Part shown: in pieces, positions 17,189 through 27,670 of the stretch
How the letters are laid out: every line of letters begins with the position of its first letter
How positions within the stretch are numbered: the stretch's first letter is position 1
Source of the DNA: Biostraticola tofi
GTDB lineage: Bacteria; Pseudomonadota; Gammaproteobacteria; Enterobacterales; Enterobacteriaceae
Direction of reading: 5' to 3'
Length of the DNA stretch: 64,000 nt
Assembly (NCBI RefSeq): GCF_004343195.1
Contig: NZ_SMCR01000006.1
Coordinates: 62,001 to 126,000, forward strand
Program-made: the position numbers and the translations under genes
The notes under the pieces: generated by a model
What the model saw: the letters and a program-made list of their open reading frames with translations, nothing else
The model's database searches: none
What the model was told of the DNA's origin: nothing

Positions 17189-17272
17189 ATCACTTTTCCT
17201 TCTTCTTTTGCGATGGGGTAGACGTCCGGTAGGGTAAAAATGTCTACTTCTTATGGCTGTAGCTATAACGTT

Positions 17273-18754
17273 TTAGGCATTCTGATAAAGCGAGCGGTCT
17301 CTGGCTGCCACCTGCTGGCGGTAGTACAGCCTGAAACGCTGCAGGCGGCTCTGCAACGCCTCATGCCGTTCGCTGCCGGCGTTGAAACACTGCTGGATGG
17401 GCGGTTTGCGACAGACCTCGCTCTCATTGCCGCCAGCCGCCAGCCAGCCAAGCCGCGCTGCGCCCAAAGCGCCTCCGGCGGTGCCGTCCCGGTGGGTCAC
17501 TACCGGCACATCGAGCGCATCGGCAATCAGCTGGGCCCACCAGGCACTGCGAGCGCCGCCGCCGACCAGGGAGAACTGTTCAATGCGACTGCCGGCCCGT
17601 TTCATGACGGCCAGTCCATCGACCAGGCCGAATGCCACGCCTTCCAGCACCGCATAGCCCAGCGCGGCGCGATCGGTGGTGTGGTTCATGCCGAGGAAGG
17701 CGCCACTGGCAATCGGATCGTTATGCGGCGTTCTTTCGCCAGAGAGATAAGGCAGGAAAATCGGCGTACGCTGCTGTTCAGTCAGGCTTAGGGCGGCGAC
17801 CTCGGCCAACAGCGTGGCTTCGTCGGTGCCGGTCAGACCACACAGCCATCTGAGGGCGCTGGCGGCGGTCAGCATGACGCTCATCTGATGCCAGCGATCC
17901 GGTAAGGCATGGCAAAAAGCATGTACCGCCGACTGTGGATTGGGTCTGAAACTTTGGTTTACCGCAAAAATGACGCCGGACGTCCCCAGGGAGATAAACG
18001 CATCTCCGCTGTTCACCGCGCCGATGCCGACCGCGCTGGCGGCATTATCGCCACCGCCGCCAGCGATAATGACCTGGTCGGACAACCCCCAGTCACTGGC
18101 AACCTCTGGCCTCAGGTTAGCGGAGGGCGCGCTGCCTTCCACCAACTGGGGCATGTTATCGCGGGTCAGGCCGCAGGCCTGCAGCAAGCTATCTGACCAG
18201 TCTCGTTTGGCCACATCCAGCCACAGCGTACCGGCCGCATCCGACATATCCGACACCTTCTCGCCGCTCATCTTCAGGCGCAGGTAATCTTTGGGCAGCA
18301 AAACCGTTTTGACCCGGGCAAAGATGTCCGGTTCATGTGCCGCCACCCACAGCAGTTTGGGGGCGGTAAATCCCGGCATCGCCAGGTTGCCGGACACCTG
18401 ATGCAGTTCTGGCGCCCTGTCGGTCAGTTGCTGGCACTCACGGGCGCAACGGGTGTCATTCCACAGTATGGCCGGGCGGAGGACCTGGTCCCGGCTATCC
18501 AGCAGCACTGCACCGTGCATCTGTCCCGACAGTCCGATGCTGCGGATGGCTGGCCATAGCGTCTGGCGACTGGCCCGCAATCGGCCGATGGCTCGCCCGA
18601 GGGCTGACCACCACTCGGCCGGATCCTGCTCTGACCATTGCGGTTGCGGACGCTGTACGCTGAGTGGCTCGCCCTCACTGGCGATAAGCCTGCCGCTGTC
18701 ATCGATCATGACGATTTTCAGCTCCGAAGTGCCTAAATCAATACCGAGATACAT
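17273..18754 (-). CDS. xylB: Xylulokinase
   Basis: This 493-residue FGGY-family kinase phosphorylates D-xylulose to D-xylulose 5-phosphate. The N-terminal phosphate-binding LGIDLGTSELKIVMID, the substrate loop GQMHGAVLLD and the second-domain IIAGGGGDNAASAVGIG and ISLGTSGVIFAV match XylB. It lies between the pentitol dehydrogenase gene and the transporter, where the product of D-arabinitol oxidation (D-xylulose) would need this step. It could equally be named dalK in this context. Confidence 0.93.
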   Translation of the reverse strand: MYLGIDLGTSELKIVMIDDSGRLIASEGEPLSVQRPQPQWSEQDPAEWWSALGRAIGRLRASRQTLWPAIRSIGLSGQMHGAVLLDSRDQVLRPAILWNDTRCARECQQLTDRAPELHQVSGNLAMPGFTAPKLLWVAAHEPDIFARVKTVLLPKDYLRLKMSGEKVSDMSDAAGTLWLDVAKRDWSDSLLQACGLTRDNMPQLVEGSAPSANLRPEVASDWGLSDQVIIAGGGGDNAASAVGIGAVNSGDAFISLGTSGVIFAVNQSFRPNPQSAVHAFCHALPDRWHQMSVMLTAASALRWLCGLTGTDEATLLAEVAALSLTEQQRTPIFLPYLSGERTPHNDPIASGAFLGMNHTTDRAALGYAVLEGVAFGLVDGLAVMKRAGSRIEQFSLVGGGARSAWWAQLIADALDVPVVTHRDGTAGGALGAARLGWLAAGGNESEVCRKPPIQQCFNAGSERHEALQSRLQRFRLYYRQQVAARDRSLYQNA

Positions 18755-18787
18755 AATCGCTTTCTCCGGTTTTATGCGTAAATGAAG

Positions 18788-20188
18788 TTAATGGCCGGCA
18801 AAAACCGCGCTGTTGTCTTGCACCCAGGCATCCAGTCGATTGATGGTCCGGCGCAGCAGTTGCTCAAACTCTGCATTGCCGGCCAGCGGTCCGAACAGCT
18901 TGCTGTCATTGGCATAGGCGGCTATCGGATCAGCCGAGGCGTACAGGGCATGGGTTGCCTGCTTATCAAGAATGCCGTCCTGATAGTCATAAGGCAGCGT
19001 TGCTTCATGCCAGCGGCGCATATAGAGAAAAAACAGCGCCGGCAGCACCGCGGTGGCGTCGGGCGACTGGCCGCGGCGGTAGCATTCCACCAAGGTGGGA
19101 GTGATAAAGCCCGGGATCTTTGAACACCCGTCCGCCGCCACCCGCTGATTGGTGTCCTGGATATAGGGATTACTGAATCTCTCCAGCACCACATCACGAT
19201 AGTGGGCCAGATCCAGCGGGCTTGGCGACAATGACGGGATAACATCCTGAGTAACATAGTCATAAGCCATCTGCCGAATGGGAACGGTGCCGGTGCTCTG
19301 GTGAATATATGATTGGCCCAGCAAGGTGCCGGCCCAGGCGATACAGCTATGGCTGGCGTTCAGAATGCGGATTTTCGCTTCTTCATAAGGCACCACCGAA
19401 TCCACCATTTCCACCTCGACCTGTTCCAGCGCCGGGCGGCCATTGATGAAATTGTCCTCCACTACCCACTGTATAAAGGATTCCCCCATGACCGGCGCTC
19501 GGTCATCAATGCCCAGCTTGTCTTTCACGCGGCCGGCTATCTCGGCGGCCGGGCGTGGGGTAATACGGTCGACCATGGTATTGGGAGTGGACGTATGCTC
19601 GGTTACCCAGTCGGTTAACTGCGTATCACCTTGCAGGGTCAGAAATTCTGTCAGTCCCTCATGGAATCGTTCGCCGTTATGGCGGACGTTATCGCAGCTG
19701 AGCAGCGTGACGCCGCCGCTGTCCGTTGCCCGGCGTCGGCGAAGGATATGCGCAACCGTACCGTAGATGGTGCGCACGCCGCCGTTCAAATCGGCCTTGA
19801 TATCGTCATTTTGCTGATCCAGCTTAAAGTCGGTATTCAGGTAATAGCCACCTTCGGTCACGGTAAAGGAAATGACGCGCGTTTGGCGGTCTGCGCCTTT
19901 GGCAATCAGCGCCGACAGTTGTTCATCCCAGGCAATGATGCTGCGCAGCGACGTGATTTTTTCGTAGCTGCGCTCACCGGCCGGCGTTACTGTTTCCAAT
20001 ACATATTCCCCGTTTTGTGCCGTCAGGATGTCTAGCAGCGCCCTGGCATCGTCACGGATATTGCCCAGCGCTATCGACCAGCGATCATCCCCCTTTACCC
20101 GCAGGCGGTGCAGATACCAGGCCTGATGCGCGCGGTGAAAAGATCCGGCGCCGATATGCATCCAGGTAAACTCGTCTAAGGTGGTCAT
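18788..20188 (-). CDS. dalD: D-arabinitol 4-dehydrogenase (mannitol dehydrogenase family)
   Basis: This 466-residue long-chain polyol dehydrogenase oxidises D-arabinitol to D-xylulose with NAD. The N-terminal [18 protein letters not shown] is the family nucleotide-binding start. The [13 protein letters not shown] and [11 protein letters not shown]-like ([12 protein letters not shown]) segments and the catalytic lysine region match the mannitol dehydrogenase family. The ATG at 20188 has GAGGT upstream; the longer frame to 20230 runs into an operator palindrome and was rejected. It is the first gene of the minus-strand arabinitol operon, divergent from its regulator. Confidence 0.88.
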   Translation of the reverse strand: MTTLDEFTWMHIGAGSFHRAHQAWYLHRLRVKGDDRWSIALGNIRDDARALLDILTAQNGEYVLETVTPAGERSYEKITSLRSIIAWDEQLSALIAKGADRQTRVISFTVTEGGYYLNTDFKLDQQNDDIKADLNGGVRTIYGTVAHILRRRRATDSGGVTLLSCDNVRHNGERFHEGLTEFLTLQGDTQLTDWVTEHTSTPNTMVDRITPRPAAEIAGRVKDKLGIDDRAPVMGESFIQWVVEDNFINGRPALEQVEVEMVDSVVPYEEAKIRILNASHSCIAWAGTLLGQSYIHQSTGTVPIRQMAYDYVTQDVIPSLSPSPLDLAHYRDVVLERFSNPYIQDTNQRVAADGCSKIPGFITPTLVECYRRGQSPDATAVLPALFFLYMRRWHEATLPYDYQDGILDKQATHALYASADPIAAYANDSKLFGPLAGNAEFEQLLRRTINRLDAWVQDNSAVFAGH

Positions 20189-20215
20189 AGTGTCTATTAC
20201 CTCGCGTCTGAGTGA

Positions 20216-20229
20216 TGAGCATAAGCTCA
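20216..20229. promoter_or_regulatory. Operator repeat 1 (TGAGC-N4-GCTCA)
   Basis: TGAGCATAAGCTCA is an inverted repeat with five-base arms, lying 28 bp upstream of the dehydrogenase start. It matches the second copy at 20282-20295 in arms and spacing and is the likely binding site of the divergent SorC-type regulator. Confidence 0.65.
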
Positions 20230-20281
20230 CAAATTGAGTAATTGCTTGAGAATGAGCTTAATCGAACAAAAGCCCAAATAA

Positions 20282-20295
20282 TGAGCTTTAGCTCA
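20282..20295. promoter_or_regulatory. Operator repeat 2 (TGAGC-N4-GCTCA)
   Basis: TGAGCTTTAGCTCA is a perfect inverted repeat of the same form as the site at 20216-20229, 66 bp away centre to centre. A further half-related motif (TTGAGAATGAGCTTAA) lies between them. The pair sits in the divergent promoter region of dalD and the regulator. Confidence 0.68.
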
Positions 20296-20372
20296 CACAA
20301 CGAAAATGAATGTTTTACCCTATACTTGCCGGAGGTTATAGTGCGATAACGGTCAAAAGGTGAGCGTTTACA

Positions 20373-21356
20373 ATGAGTAGAGTGGATAGAAAGTTGGATC
20401 AGGCCGCGCGCGCCGCCTGGATGTATTATGTGGCCGGCAAAACGCAGCATGAAATTGCCGATGTACTGGGGGTATCGCGTCAGGCGGCCCAACGCTTGGT
20501 CGCACTGGCATCTGAAAGCGGTTTGGTGCGCGTCAGCATTGTGCATCCGGTGGCCGGCTGTACCGCGCTTTCTCAACAGTTGGCCCGGCAGTTTGGCCTG
20601 TCGGTCTGCCGGGTGGTGCCTTCTGCCGGTATGGACAGCATCAGTCTTAACCGGATGATTGCGGTGGCGGGAGCCGAGCTGATGCTGCAGTTTATCGACC
20701 AGGAGCAGCCGCAGGTAATCGCCGTAGGCTCAGGCAGAGCTTTGCGCTCCACCATCAATGAGCTGCCGCAGCTCGACCGGCCGCAGCACAGCTGTGTCTC
20801 CCTTATCGGCGCTATCGCCTCGGACGGATCCTGTACCCGTTACGATGTACCGCTATGGATGGCCGAAAAGACCCAGGGCAAATATTTCATCCTGCCGGCG
20901 CCGTTGTTTGCTGATAATGCTACCGATAAAGAGCTTTGGTGCAATCATCGCATTTACCGCATGGTGACCGACAAAGCCGCCCAGGCTGACGTGACCTTTA
21001 TCGGTATCGGACAAATGAACCTGCACTGTCCGCTGCACTATGACGGCTTTATCAGCTCTGAGGAAGTGCAGCGCCTGACCGAGGCCGGGGTGGTGGCCGA
21101 AATCGTCGGCCACTTTATCGGCCAGGATGGGCGCCGCGTGCCCAGCGCGCTGGATCAGCGCTTGACCAGCGTCACCATCAACGTTCGACCGGATAAACCG
21201 GTGATCGCCTTTGCCGGCGGGGCGGAAAAATACCCTGCGATCAGAGCGGTACTTAACGGCGGCTGGTTAACCGGGCTGGTTACCGACGAAGAAACCGCCA
21301 TCAAGCTGCTGGCCGTTCCAGGCCCCACAGTAAGCCCGACGCCTGGCCGGGAGTGA
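20373..21356 (+). CDS. SorC/DeoR-type sugar-binding transcriptional regulator (DalR-like)
   Basis: This 327-residue regulator has an N-terminal helix-turn-helix (YYVAGKTQHEIADVLGVSRQAAQRL, about residues 19-43) and a SorC-type sugar-phosphate-isomerase-like effector domain. The latter contains IAVGSGRALRSTI, DVTFIGIGQMN and VIAFAGGAEKYPAI. Proteins of this type control the ribitol and D-arabinitol operons of enterobacteria. It is divergent from dalD, with two 14-bp inverted repeats between. The effector is probably the pentitol or a phosphorylated derivative. Confidence 0.88.
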   Translation: MSRVDRKLDQAARAAWMYYVAGKTQHEIADVLGVSRQAAQRLVALASESGLVRVSIVHPVAGCTALSQQLARQFGLSVCRVVPSAGMDSISLNRMIAVAGAELMLQFIDQEQPQVIAVGSGRALRSTINELPQLDRPQHSCVSLIGAIASDGSCTRYDVPLWMAEKTQGKYFILPAPLFADNATDKELWCNHRIYRMVTDKAAQADVTFIGIGQMNLHCPLHYDGFISSEEVQRLTEAGVVAEIVGHFIGQDGRRVPSALDQRLTSVTINVRPDKPVIAFAGGAEKYPAIRAVLNGGWLTGLVTDEETAIKLLAVPGPTVSPTPGRE

Positions 21357-21373
21357 TTGTCAATCTATTTTAT

Positions 21374-21399
21374 ATCGACTAGTATATATATAACTCGAT
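21374..21399. promoter_or_regulatory. AT-rich promoter/operator candidate before TetR gene
   Basis: A TA-repeat core (TATATATATA, 21383-21392) is flanked by ATCGA and TCGAT, making a loose inverted repeat just upstream of the TetR gene. TetR proteins commonly autoregulate through such sites. The symmetry is imperfect, so this is tentative. Confidence 0.35.
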
Positions 21400-21414
21400 T
21401 ACGCAGGAGTGGCA

Positions 21415-22023
21415 ATGATGAGAACCGGCAGACCCCGGCAGTTTGATCGCGACGACGCGGTTCGCCAGGCAATGCATCTGTTCTGGGAACAAGGTTATGA
21501 AGCGACGTCACTGGCCCAGTTGAAGGCGGCCATCGGTCGAGGCATAACCGCGCCCAGTTTTTACGCGGCCTTTGGATCCAAAGCAGCGCTGTTTCTCGAA
21601 ACGATCAGTTGCTATATGAACAGCCACGGCCGCGTCAACGACGTGCTGTGGGATGATGCGCTGCCGCCCCGCCAGGCAATAGAAACCGCCCTGCGCCAAT
21701 CGGTAAAGATGCAGTTTGGCAGCGATCATCCCAAAGGCTGCATGGTTGCCCTGGGCGTCATGTCCGCCTGCGCTACCCTGCATCAGCCGTTGCTGCAACC
21801 CCTGCAGGACGCCCGACGTCGCACGCGTAACGGCTTCAAACGCTGTATTGAACGCGGTGTGCAGCGCGGCGAATTGAGCCCGGAAACCGATATCAATGCC
21901 TTGACCGCTTTGTTTGATAGCTTTCTATTGGGAGTGTCGACGCTTGTGCGTGACGGCGTCAATTTTGCTGCAGTCGATGGCGCAACCAGCGCCATACTCA
22001 AACACTGGGATTATGCCGCCTGA
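21415..22023 (+). CDS. TetR/AcrR-family transcriptional regulator
   Basis: This 202-residue regulator has an N-terminal helix-turn-helix (AMHLFWEQGYEATSLAQLKAAIG and APSFYAAFGSKAALF, about residues 13-57). An all-helical ligand domain follows that includes the conserved GCMVALGVMSA segment. ATG 21415 or 21418 are both possible; GGAG at 21406-21409 favours either over the GTG at 21409. Its target is unclear: the next genes are the Fur-boxed enterobactin unit, and the usual partner oxidoreductase or efflux gene is absent. Confidence 0.87.
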   Translation: MMRTGRPRQFDRDDAVRQAMHLFWEQGYEATSLAQLKAAIGRGITAPSFYAAFGSKAALFLETISCYMNSHGRVNDVLWDDALPPRQAIETALRQSVKMQFGSDHPKGCMVALGVMSACATLHQPLLQPLQDARRRTRNGFKRCIERGVQRGELSPETDINALTALFDSFLLGVSTLVRDGVNFAAVDGATSAILKHWDYAA

Positions 22024-22079
22024 GCGGGACAGGCATCATTTCAGCGCAATGGGCATCGCATCGTCGGCCAACCTCGCTC

Positions 22080-22145
22080 GTTACTCGCAGCGAGTAACAT
22101 GCTGCAATATCGGTTTTTGCCACACCCGCATGAGGCGGGTGTGGC
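22080..22145. repeat. Two consecutive palindromic hairpins
   Basis: GTTACTCG/CGAGTAAC (22080-22098, three-base loop) is followed by GCCACACCCGC/GCGGGTGTGGC (22119-22145, five-base loop, perfect 11-bp stem). The T-run lies before rather than after the second stem, so it does not read as a normal intrinsic terminator for the TetR gene. It could be an intergenic palindromic repeat or a folded leader or trailer. Confidence 0.5.
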
Positions 22146-22201
22146 CTAACTGCCGCAGTTGTGAGCAAACGAGGTAAAGCGCCAGATACTCGGTTGAAAA
22201 T

Positions 22202-22220
22202 GATAATGATAATCAATATA
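22202..22220. promoter_or_regulatory. Fur box upstream of mbtH-entF
   Basis: GATAATGATAATCAATATA matches the 19-bp Fur consensus at 17 of 19 positions. It lies about 40 bp before the MbtH-like start, as expected for iron-repressed transcription of the siderophore synthetase unit. Confidence 0.85.
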
Positions 22221-22258
22221 GTTAGTCCCCACTAAGGTGTCGGCCGGGACAAGATGAG

Positions 22259-22480
22259 ATGCAAGACAGTAATTTATTTGACGATAGCCAATTGATTTTC
22301 CGGGTGCTGGTCAATGACCGGCTAGAGTACAGCCTGTGGCCGACGGTTGCAGGTCTGCCCGCAGGCTGGGCCGAAAGTTTTGGTCCCGCGAGCTATGAGG
22401 CCTGTGCCAGCTGGCTCGAACGCCATTGGCAGCATCTTCGTCCGTCTGGCTTGCTGGCAAAAGGGGGGGGTCGTGGCTGA
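22259..22480 (+). CDS. ybdZ: MbtH-like NRPS accessory protein
   Basis: This 73-residue MbtH-domain protein shows the pattern FRVLVNDRLEYSLWP, AGW and ACASWLERHWQHLRP. MbtH proteins bind and activate NRPS adenylation domains; here the partner is EntF, encoded by an overlapping frame. Codons near its end include a run of eight G (22463-22470) that also serves as the Shine-Dalgarno region of entF, so a slippage would alter the last residues. The start at 22259 is not preceded by a strong ribosome-binding site. Confidence 0.92.
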   Translation: MQDSNLFDDSQLIFRVLVNDRLEYSLWPTVAGLPAGWAESFGPASYEACASWLERHWQHLRPSGLLAKGGGRG

Positions 22481-25400
22481 TTTACCCTTTATTCCTGATT
22501 CGTCCCTGCCTTTGGTGGCCGCCCAGCCGGGCATTTGGATAGCCGATCAGCTCTCTGCCTCGCCCAATGCCTATGCCGTGGCTCACTATATTGATCTTTG
22601 CGGCCCGCTGGAGGAGGCACCGCTCTGCCAGGCCATTATGCAGGGCATGGCTGAAGCCGATACGCTACGGATGAACTTTGCCGAGGTAGATGGCGAAGCC
22701 CGGCAGTGGCTGGGGGCTACCCAACAACTTCCCCGGCCCGTTTGCCGGGACCTGCGTCAGCATCCGGATGCGGCATCGGTGGCCCTGGGGCTGATGCAAC
22801 AGGACCTGGCAGGCGATTTACGCATCCTCGGCGGTAATCCCTTGCTGCATAACGCCCTGCTTCGCATTGGCGACCAGCGCTGGTTCTGGTACCAGCGCTA
22901 CCATCATATTCAGGTCGATGGCTTTAGTTTCACCGCCATTACCCGCCGCATTGCCGAAATCTACCGCACACTGCTCGGTGACGGTCCGACGCCCGCCAGC
23001 CCCTTTATCCCCTTTAGCGATGTCGTCAGCGAGTATCAGGCCTATCGGCAATCATCAAGCTGGGAGAAGGATGCCCGCTACTGGCAGGACGTCAGCAGCG
23101 CCTTGCCTGAACCGGCCTCGATTTCTTCTCTGCCGCTGACTGTCTTGCCGACATCGTCTCGGGTGATTCGCCGGCAGTTGGCGTTTGACCAGGGCGATTT
23201 CCGACGACTTTGCGCTGCCCAGCGTTCAGCCCAGGTGGGCGAGACCGATTTGGCTATCGCCCTGGTGGCGGTCTGGCTGACCCGCTTGTGCCGCCGCCAG
23301 GCGCTGACCGCCGGTTTTATCTTCATGCGCCGTATCGGTTCTGCCGCTTTGCAGGCCACCGGGCCAGTGATTAATGTGTTGCCGCTGCCTATCCAACCGG
23401 CGGCGGGCCAAAGCCTGGCTGAAGTGGCGGCCGGCCTGGCCTCGACGCTGAAAAAAATGCGCCGCCACCAGCGCTACGACGCCGAGCAGATCCTGCGCGA
23501 TCGCTCGCGAACCGCCGAGGATAACGCGCTGTACGGGCCGGTGATTAACCTCAAAGCCTTTGACTTTCGTCTGGATTTCAACGGTATCGACAGCGTAACC
23601 CATCACCTGGCCACCGGGCCGGTGCGGGATATGGAACTGGCGTTATATCTTGGCGATCAGGGTGAGTTCAGGCTGGAGCTGCTGGCCAACGCTGAACGTT
23701 ATGATGAACAGGACCTGGCCTTACACCTCAAACGCCTGCCGATGCTGCTTAACGCCTTTGCTTTAGAGCCGGCATTAGCCTGGGACAAGGCCAGTCTACT
23801 GCTGCCGGAAGAGACCGCCTTGCTTGCGCGGATCAACCGCACCCAGCGGGAGGTCGCGCCGGATACCCTGGCCAGTTGTCTGGCCCGGCAGGCCGCCGCT
23901 ACCCCCCAGGCCACCGCCCTGGTTGACCAGCAGCATTGCCTGAATTATCAGCAGATGCACCAGCAAGTGATCGCCCTGGCGCGACAGCTACAGCAACGGG
24001 GTGTCACACCCGGGGATATCGTCGCAGTTGCCCTTCCCCGTTCAATTTTCCTCTCCCTGGCGCTGCAGGCCATTGTCACCGTCGGCGCGGCGTATTTGCC
24101 GCTGGACACCGGCTATCCCGATGACCGCCTGGCGCTGATGCTCGACGACGCCCGGCCGCAACTGCTGATAGCCGACCGCCTGCAGGCAGCCAGACTCTCC
24201 GAGGCCACAGCCGGGCAGGTCCTGATTTATCAAGACCTGCTGACGCCGGTGCCATCAACGCTGCCGGCCGCCGCTGTACCGACGCCACAGCAGACTGCCT
24301 ATATCATTTATACCTCCGGTTCAACCGGTCGCCCTAAAGGGGTGATGGTCAGCCATCAGGCGATCGTCAACCGTTTGCAGTGGATGCAGCATCAGTATCC
24401 GCTAGGCGCAGACGATGTGGTACTGCAGAAAACCCCTTGCAGCTTTGATGTGTCGGTGTGGGAATTCTTCTGGCCGCTGATGACCGGCGCCAGGCTGGTG
24501 ATGGCCCCGCCTGACGCTCACCGCGATCCTGAACAGCTGCAGCAGCTGTTTGCCCATTATCAGGTCACCACCACCCATTTTGTGCCGTCCATGCTGGCCG
24601 CCTTTGTCCATGCGCTGGATGACCGGGACGCGATAGCCCGCCTGGCCACCCTGCGCCGGGTCTTTTGCAGTGGCGAAGCCTTGCCGACCGAGCTCTGCCG
24701 CCATTGGGAGCAGTTGACCGGCGTGCAACTGCATAATCTGTATGGACCGACCGAAGCCGCGGTGGATGTCAGCGGGTATCCGGCCTATGGCGAAGCCCTG
24801 CGCCAGATAAAGGGCAGCCATGTGCCGATCGGCTATCCGGTGTGGAACACCGGAATGCGTATTCTGGATAACCGGCTGCAGCCAGTGCCGGTAGGTCTGC
24901 CGGGCGATCTTTACCTGACCGGCGTGCAGCTGGCGCAGGGATATCTGGACCGACCCTCGCTGACTGCCGGCCGATTTGTCGCCGACCCCTACGCCCAGGG
25001 TGAAAGAATGTATCGCAGCGGCGATGTGGCCCGCTGGCTGCCCGACGGGGCGATAGAGTATCTGGGTCGCAGTGACTTTCAGTTGAAGATCCGCGGCCAG
25101 CGCATAGAGCTGACTGAAATTGACGCCGTGCTGCAAAGCCTGCCCGGCGTCGCCCAGGCAGTGACCCATGCCATGGTGCTGGCTGCAGGCGAAGCGGCCC
25201 ATGGCGATAATCGTCAATTGGTCGGCTATTTTGTGCCGCAGTCCGGCCTCAAGCCAGACCCATCCGCCTTGCGGGCCAGGCTTGCCGAGCAGTTGCCGGC
25301 CTATATGGTGCCGGTGGCGTTGATTGAGCTGGCCGCCCTGCCGCTCAGCGCCAACGGCAAGCTGGACCGCAACGCCTTGCCCGCCCCGGCCGCCGCCGGC

Positions 25401-26417
25401 AATCGCCGCCGCCGGCAACCGGCCAGTGGGCTGGAACAGCAGATCGCCCTGGCGTTTGCCGAGGTATTGGCCTCGGGACCGGTCAGCGCCGATGACGATT
25501 TCTTTGCCTTGGGCGGGCATTCGCTGCTGGCGATGCGCCTGGCGGCGACCTTGCGACGGCAGTTGCAGGTCCCGCTGACCGTCGGTCAAATCATGGTAGC
25601 GTCAACGGTCGCGTCACTGGCGAAAACCCTTGCCGGCCGCTCTGCTGATGACGGTCTGCGCCGCGACGGTTTCGAGCCGCTATTGCCACTGCGCCGGACT
25701 GACGGGCCGACGCTGTTCTGTTTTCATCCCGCGTCCGGCTTTGCCTGGCAGTTCAGCATCTTGCTGCGCTATCTGGATCCGCGCTGGGCGCTGATGGGCA
25801 TTCAATCGCCGACCCCGCAGGGACCGCTGGCCCAGGGCCACACGCTGACTGACGTATGCGATGCCCATCTTGCAACGGTACGTAGCGTCCAGCCTCATGG
25901 CCCCTATTATTTTATCGGCTACTCACTGGGCGGCACCCTGGCCCAGGGCGTAGCCGCCCGACTGCAGGCCATGGGTGAGCAGGTCGAGTTTCTCGGCCTG
26001 TTGGATACCTGGCCGCCGGAGAGCCAGAACTGGGATGAAAAGCGCGGTGAGAATGTGCTCGACCAGGCGGTGCTCGATGAAATGCAGCGCGAACGGCAAC
26101 AGTTTATCGCCGCCCAGCAGGGGATGCTTTCACCTGAAGAGGATAGTTCTTTCCCGCTGTTTGATTATATCGAAGCCAACTACGCCAGCTCGGTCAGGTT
26201 ACTGACTACCGCCCGCAGTAGTGAGTTTAGCGGCGAGGCTACGCTGTTCGTGGCCCAGCATACCCTGCCGGCCGGGATGGATGTCACCGCGACCTGGGGA
26301 CGCTGGATTAAACAGTTGCGCACTTATCCGGTGAACTGCGATCATGTCGACATAATTTCCCCGGCCACCTTCCGCCAGTTGGGGCCGCTGATTAACCAAT
26401 TACTGAGTCGCTTTTGA
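22473..26417 (+). CDS. entF: Enterobactin synthetase component F (NRPS: C-A-PCP-TE)
   Basis: This protein of about 1314 residues activates L-serine and cyclotrimerises DHB-Ser to enterobactin. The condensation domain has HHIQVDG (H144, H145, D149). The adenylation domain has [12 protein letters not shown] and residues matching the serine code (SFDVSVW, THF, FCSGEA, EAAVDV). The carrier serine is S1017 in GGHSLL. The thioesterase has GYSLGG (S1151) and H1291. The GTG at 22473 overlaps the mbtH stop; the frame is open 42 codons further but that part overlaps mbtH and lacks family similarity. Length matches E. coli EntF (1293). entS follows with overlap. Confidence 0.96.
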   Translation: MADLPFIPDSSLPLVAAQPGIWIADQLSASPNAYAVAHYIDLCGPLEEAPLCQAIMQGMAEADTLRMNFAEVDGEARQWLGATQQLPRPVCRDLRQHPDAASVALGLMQQDLAGDLRILGGNPLLHNALLRIGDQRWFWYQRYHHIQVDGFSFTAITRRIAEIYRTLLGDGPTPASPFIPFSDVVSEYQAYRQSSSWEKDARYWQDVSSALPEPASISSLPLTVLPTSSRVIRRQLAFDQGDFRRLCAAQRSAQVGETDLAIALVAVWLTRLCRRQALTAGFIFMRRIGSAALQATGPVINVLPLPIQPAAGQSLAEVAAGLASTLKKMRRHQRYDAEQILRDRSRTAEDNALYGPVINLKAFDFRLDFNGIDSVTHHLATGPVRDMELALYLGDQGEFRLELLANAERYDEQDLALHLKRLPMLLNAFALEPALAWDKASLLLPEETALLARINRTQREVAPDTLASCLARQAAATPQATALVDQQHCLNYQQMHQQVIALARQLQQRGVTPGDIVAVALPRSIFLSLALQAIVTVGAAYLPLDTGYPDDRLALMLDDARPQLLIADRLQAARLSEATAGQVLIYQDLLTPVPSTLPAAAVPTPQQTAYIIYTSGSTGRPKGVMVSHQAIVNRLQWMQHQYPLGADDVVLQKTPCSFDVSVWEFFWPLMTGARLVMAPPDAHRDPEQLQQLFAHYQVTTTHFVPSMLAAFVHALDDRDAIARLATLRRVFCSGEALPTELCRHWEQLTGVQLHNLYGPTEAAVDVSGYPAYGEALRQIKGSHVPIGYPVWNTGMRILDNRLQPVPVGLPGDLYLTGVQLAQGYLDRPSLTAGRFVADPYAQGERMYRSGDVARWLPDGAIEYLGRSDFQLKIRGQRIELTEIDAVLQSLPGVAQAVTHAMVLAAGEAAHGDNRQLVGYFVPQSGLKPDPSALRARLAEQLPAYMVPVALIELAALPLSANGKLDRNALPAPAAAGNRRRRQPASGLEQQIALAFAEVLASGPVSADDDFFALGGHSLLAMRLAATLRRQLQVPLTVGQIMVASTVASLAKTLAGRSADDGLRRDGFEPLLPLRRTDGPTLFCFHPASGFAWQFSILLRYLDPRWALMGIQSPTPQGPLAQGHTLTDVCDAHLATVRSVQPHGPYYFIGYSLGGTLAQGVAARLQAMGEQVEFLGLLDTWPPESQNWDEKRGENVLDQAVLDEMQRERQQFIAAQQGMLSPEEDSSFPLFDYIEANYASSVRLLTTARSSEFSGEATLFVAQHTLPAGMDVTATWGRWIKQLRTYPVNCDHVDIISPATFRQLGPLINQLLSRF

Positions 26418-27670
26418 AACCTGCAGCCAACAACAAACCTTCGGTCTTTCTCAGCTTCAGCCTGTTGAAAACTCACCCGGCGTTTCGCTCGGTATTTCTG
26501 GCGCGGCTGATCTCCATCCTGTCGCTGGGGTTGCTGGGCGTCGCTCTGCCGGTCCAGATCCAGGCGCTGACCCAGTCGCCGCTGCTGGTCGGCCTGGCGG
26601 TTACGCTGGCCGGCGGCGGTATGTTTGTCGGCCTGCTGGCCGGCGGGGTACTGGCCGATCGCTATGAGCGCAAAAAGCTTATTTTGTTTGCACGATCCAC
26701 CTGCGGTGTCGGCTTTGCCGGGCTTTGCGTCAACGCCATGTTGCCGGACCCGGCGCTGTGGGTTATCTATGCATTGTCATTATGGGACGGTTTTTTCGGC
26801 GCCCTCGGGGTGACCGCCCTGCTGGCGGCCACCCCGGCGCTGGTTGGGCGGGAAAATATCATGCAGGCCGGCGCGATAAGCATGCTGACGGTCCGGTTTG
26901 GTTCAATACTGTCACCGGCGTTGGGCGGCCTTATCATTGCCAGCGGCGGCGTGGCCTGGAACTATGGTCTGGCGGCGTTGGGAACCCTGATTACCCTGCT
27001 GCCGCTGTTGCGACTGCCGCGGCTTGATCCGCCGCCCCAGGGCCGTGAACACCCGCTGCGATCGCTTACCGGCGGCATCGGTTTTCTGTTCGAAAACCGT
27101 ATTCTCGGCATGGTCGCGCTGCTCGGCGCGCTGCTGACCCTGGCCAGCGCCATCAGGGTACTTTATCCCTCACTGGCGTTTAAGTGGCAGATCGATGCCG
27201 CCCACATCGGCCTGATGTATGCTTCGGTACCGCTGGGCGCCGCTATTGGCGCGTTAACCAGCGGTCGGATCACCCATACTTCCCGGCCGGGACGAATAAT
27301 GCTGATGACCGCCATCGGCGGTTTCGTCGCCATCGGCCTGTTCAGCCTGATGCCGAACGCGGCGCTGGCGTTGCTGTGCCTGATGGCTTACGGCTATTTG
27401 AGTTCGGTCAATGCCCTGCTGCAGTATTCGTTGATTCAGGCGCTGACGCCGGATGCGCTGCTGGGGCGAATCAATGGCCTGTGGACTGCCCAGAACGTCA
27501 CCGGCGATGCACTGGGGGCCGCGCTGCTGGGGGGCCTGGGGTCGTTGCTGTTGCCGGTGCAGGCAGCGTCAGTGTTCGGTTTTACTGCGGCGGCAATCGG
27601 TGTTTTGATGCTGTTTACCATGAGCAGACTCTACTTTATGACGCCGCCGGCAGCCAGGGCAGCCGGGTGA
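26414..27670 (+). CDS. entS: MFS enterobactin exporter
   Basis: This 418-residue major facilitator with about 12 membrane segments is close to EntS, which exports enterobactin across the inner membrane. The motif [19 protein letters not shown] is the MFS loop 2-3 signature. It starts with TTG at 26414, overlapping the entF stop by four bases, so it is coupled to the synthetase. In E. coli entS is in a different unit; here it is in the entF operon. The last codons and stop lie inside a 30-bp tandem repeat array. Confidence 0.93.
   Translation: MKPAANNKPSVFLSFSLLKTHPAFRSVFLARLISILSLGLLGVALPVQIQALTQSPLLVGLAVTLAGGGMFVGLLAGGVLADRYERKKLILFARSTCGVGFAGLCVNAMLPDPALWVIYALSLWDGFFGALGVTALLAATPALVGRENIMQAGAISMLTVRFGSILSPALGGLIIASGGVAWNYGLAALGTLITLLPLLRLPRLDPPPQGREHPLRSLTGGIGFLFENRILGMVALLGALLTLASAIRVLYPSLAFKWQIDAAHIGLMYASVPLGAAIGALTSGRITHTSRPGRIMLMTAIGGFVAIGLFSLMPNAALALLCLMAYGYLSSVNALLQYSLIQALTPDALLGRINGLWTAQNVTGDALGAALLGGLGSLLLPVQAASVFGFTAAAIGVLMLFTMSRLYFMTPPAARAAG

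Noticed and set aside
20189-20230. Upstream start for the arabinitol dehydrogenase
   Set aside because: It runs into the operator palindrome at 20216-20229 and adds 14 residues before the conserved N-terminus; GAGGT precedes 20188.
22347-22472. Long N-terminal extension of EntF
   Set aside because: It overlaps the MbtH gene in another frame and shows no NRPS-like sequence; GTG 22473 after the G-rich Shine-Dalgarno is a better start.
24402-25589. Long open frame of 395 codons on the minus strand inside entF
   Set aside because: It is antisense to a clearly conserved adenylation and carrier domain and shows no recognisable domain, as expected in GC-rich shadow frames.
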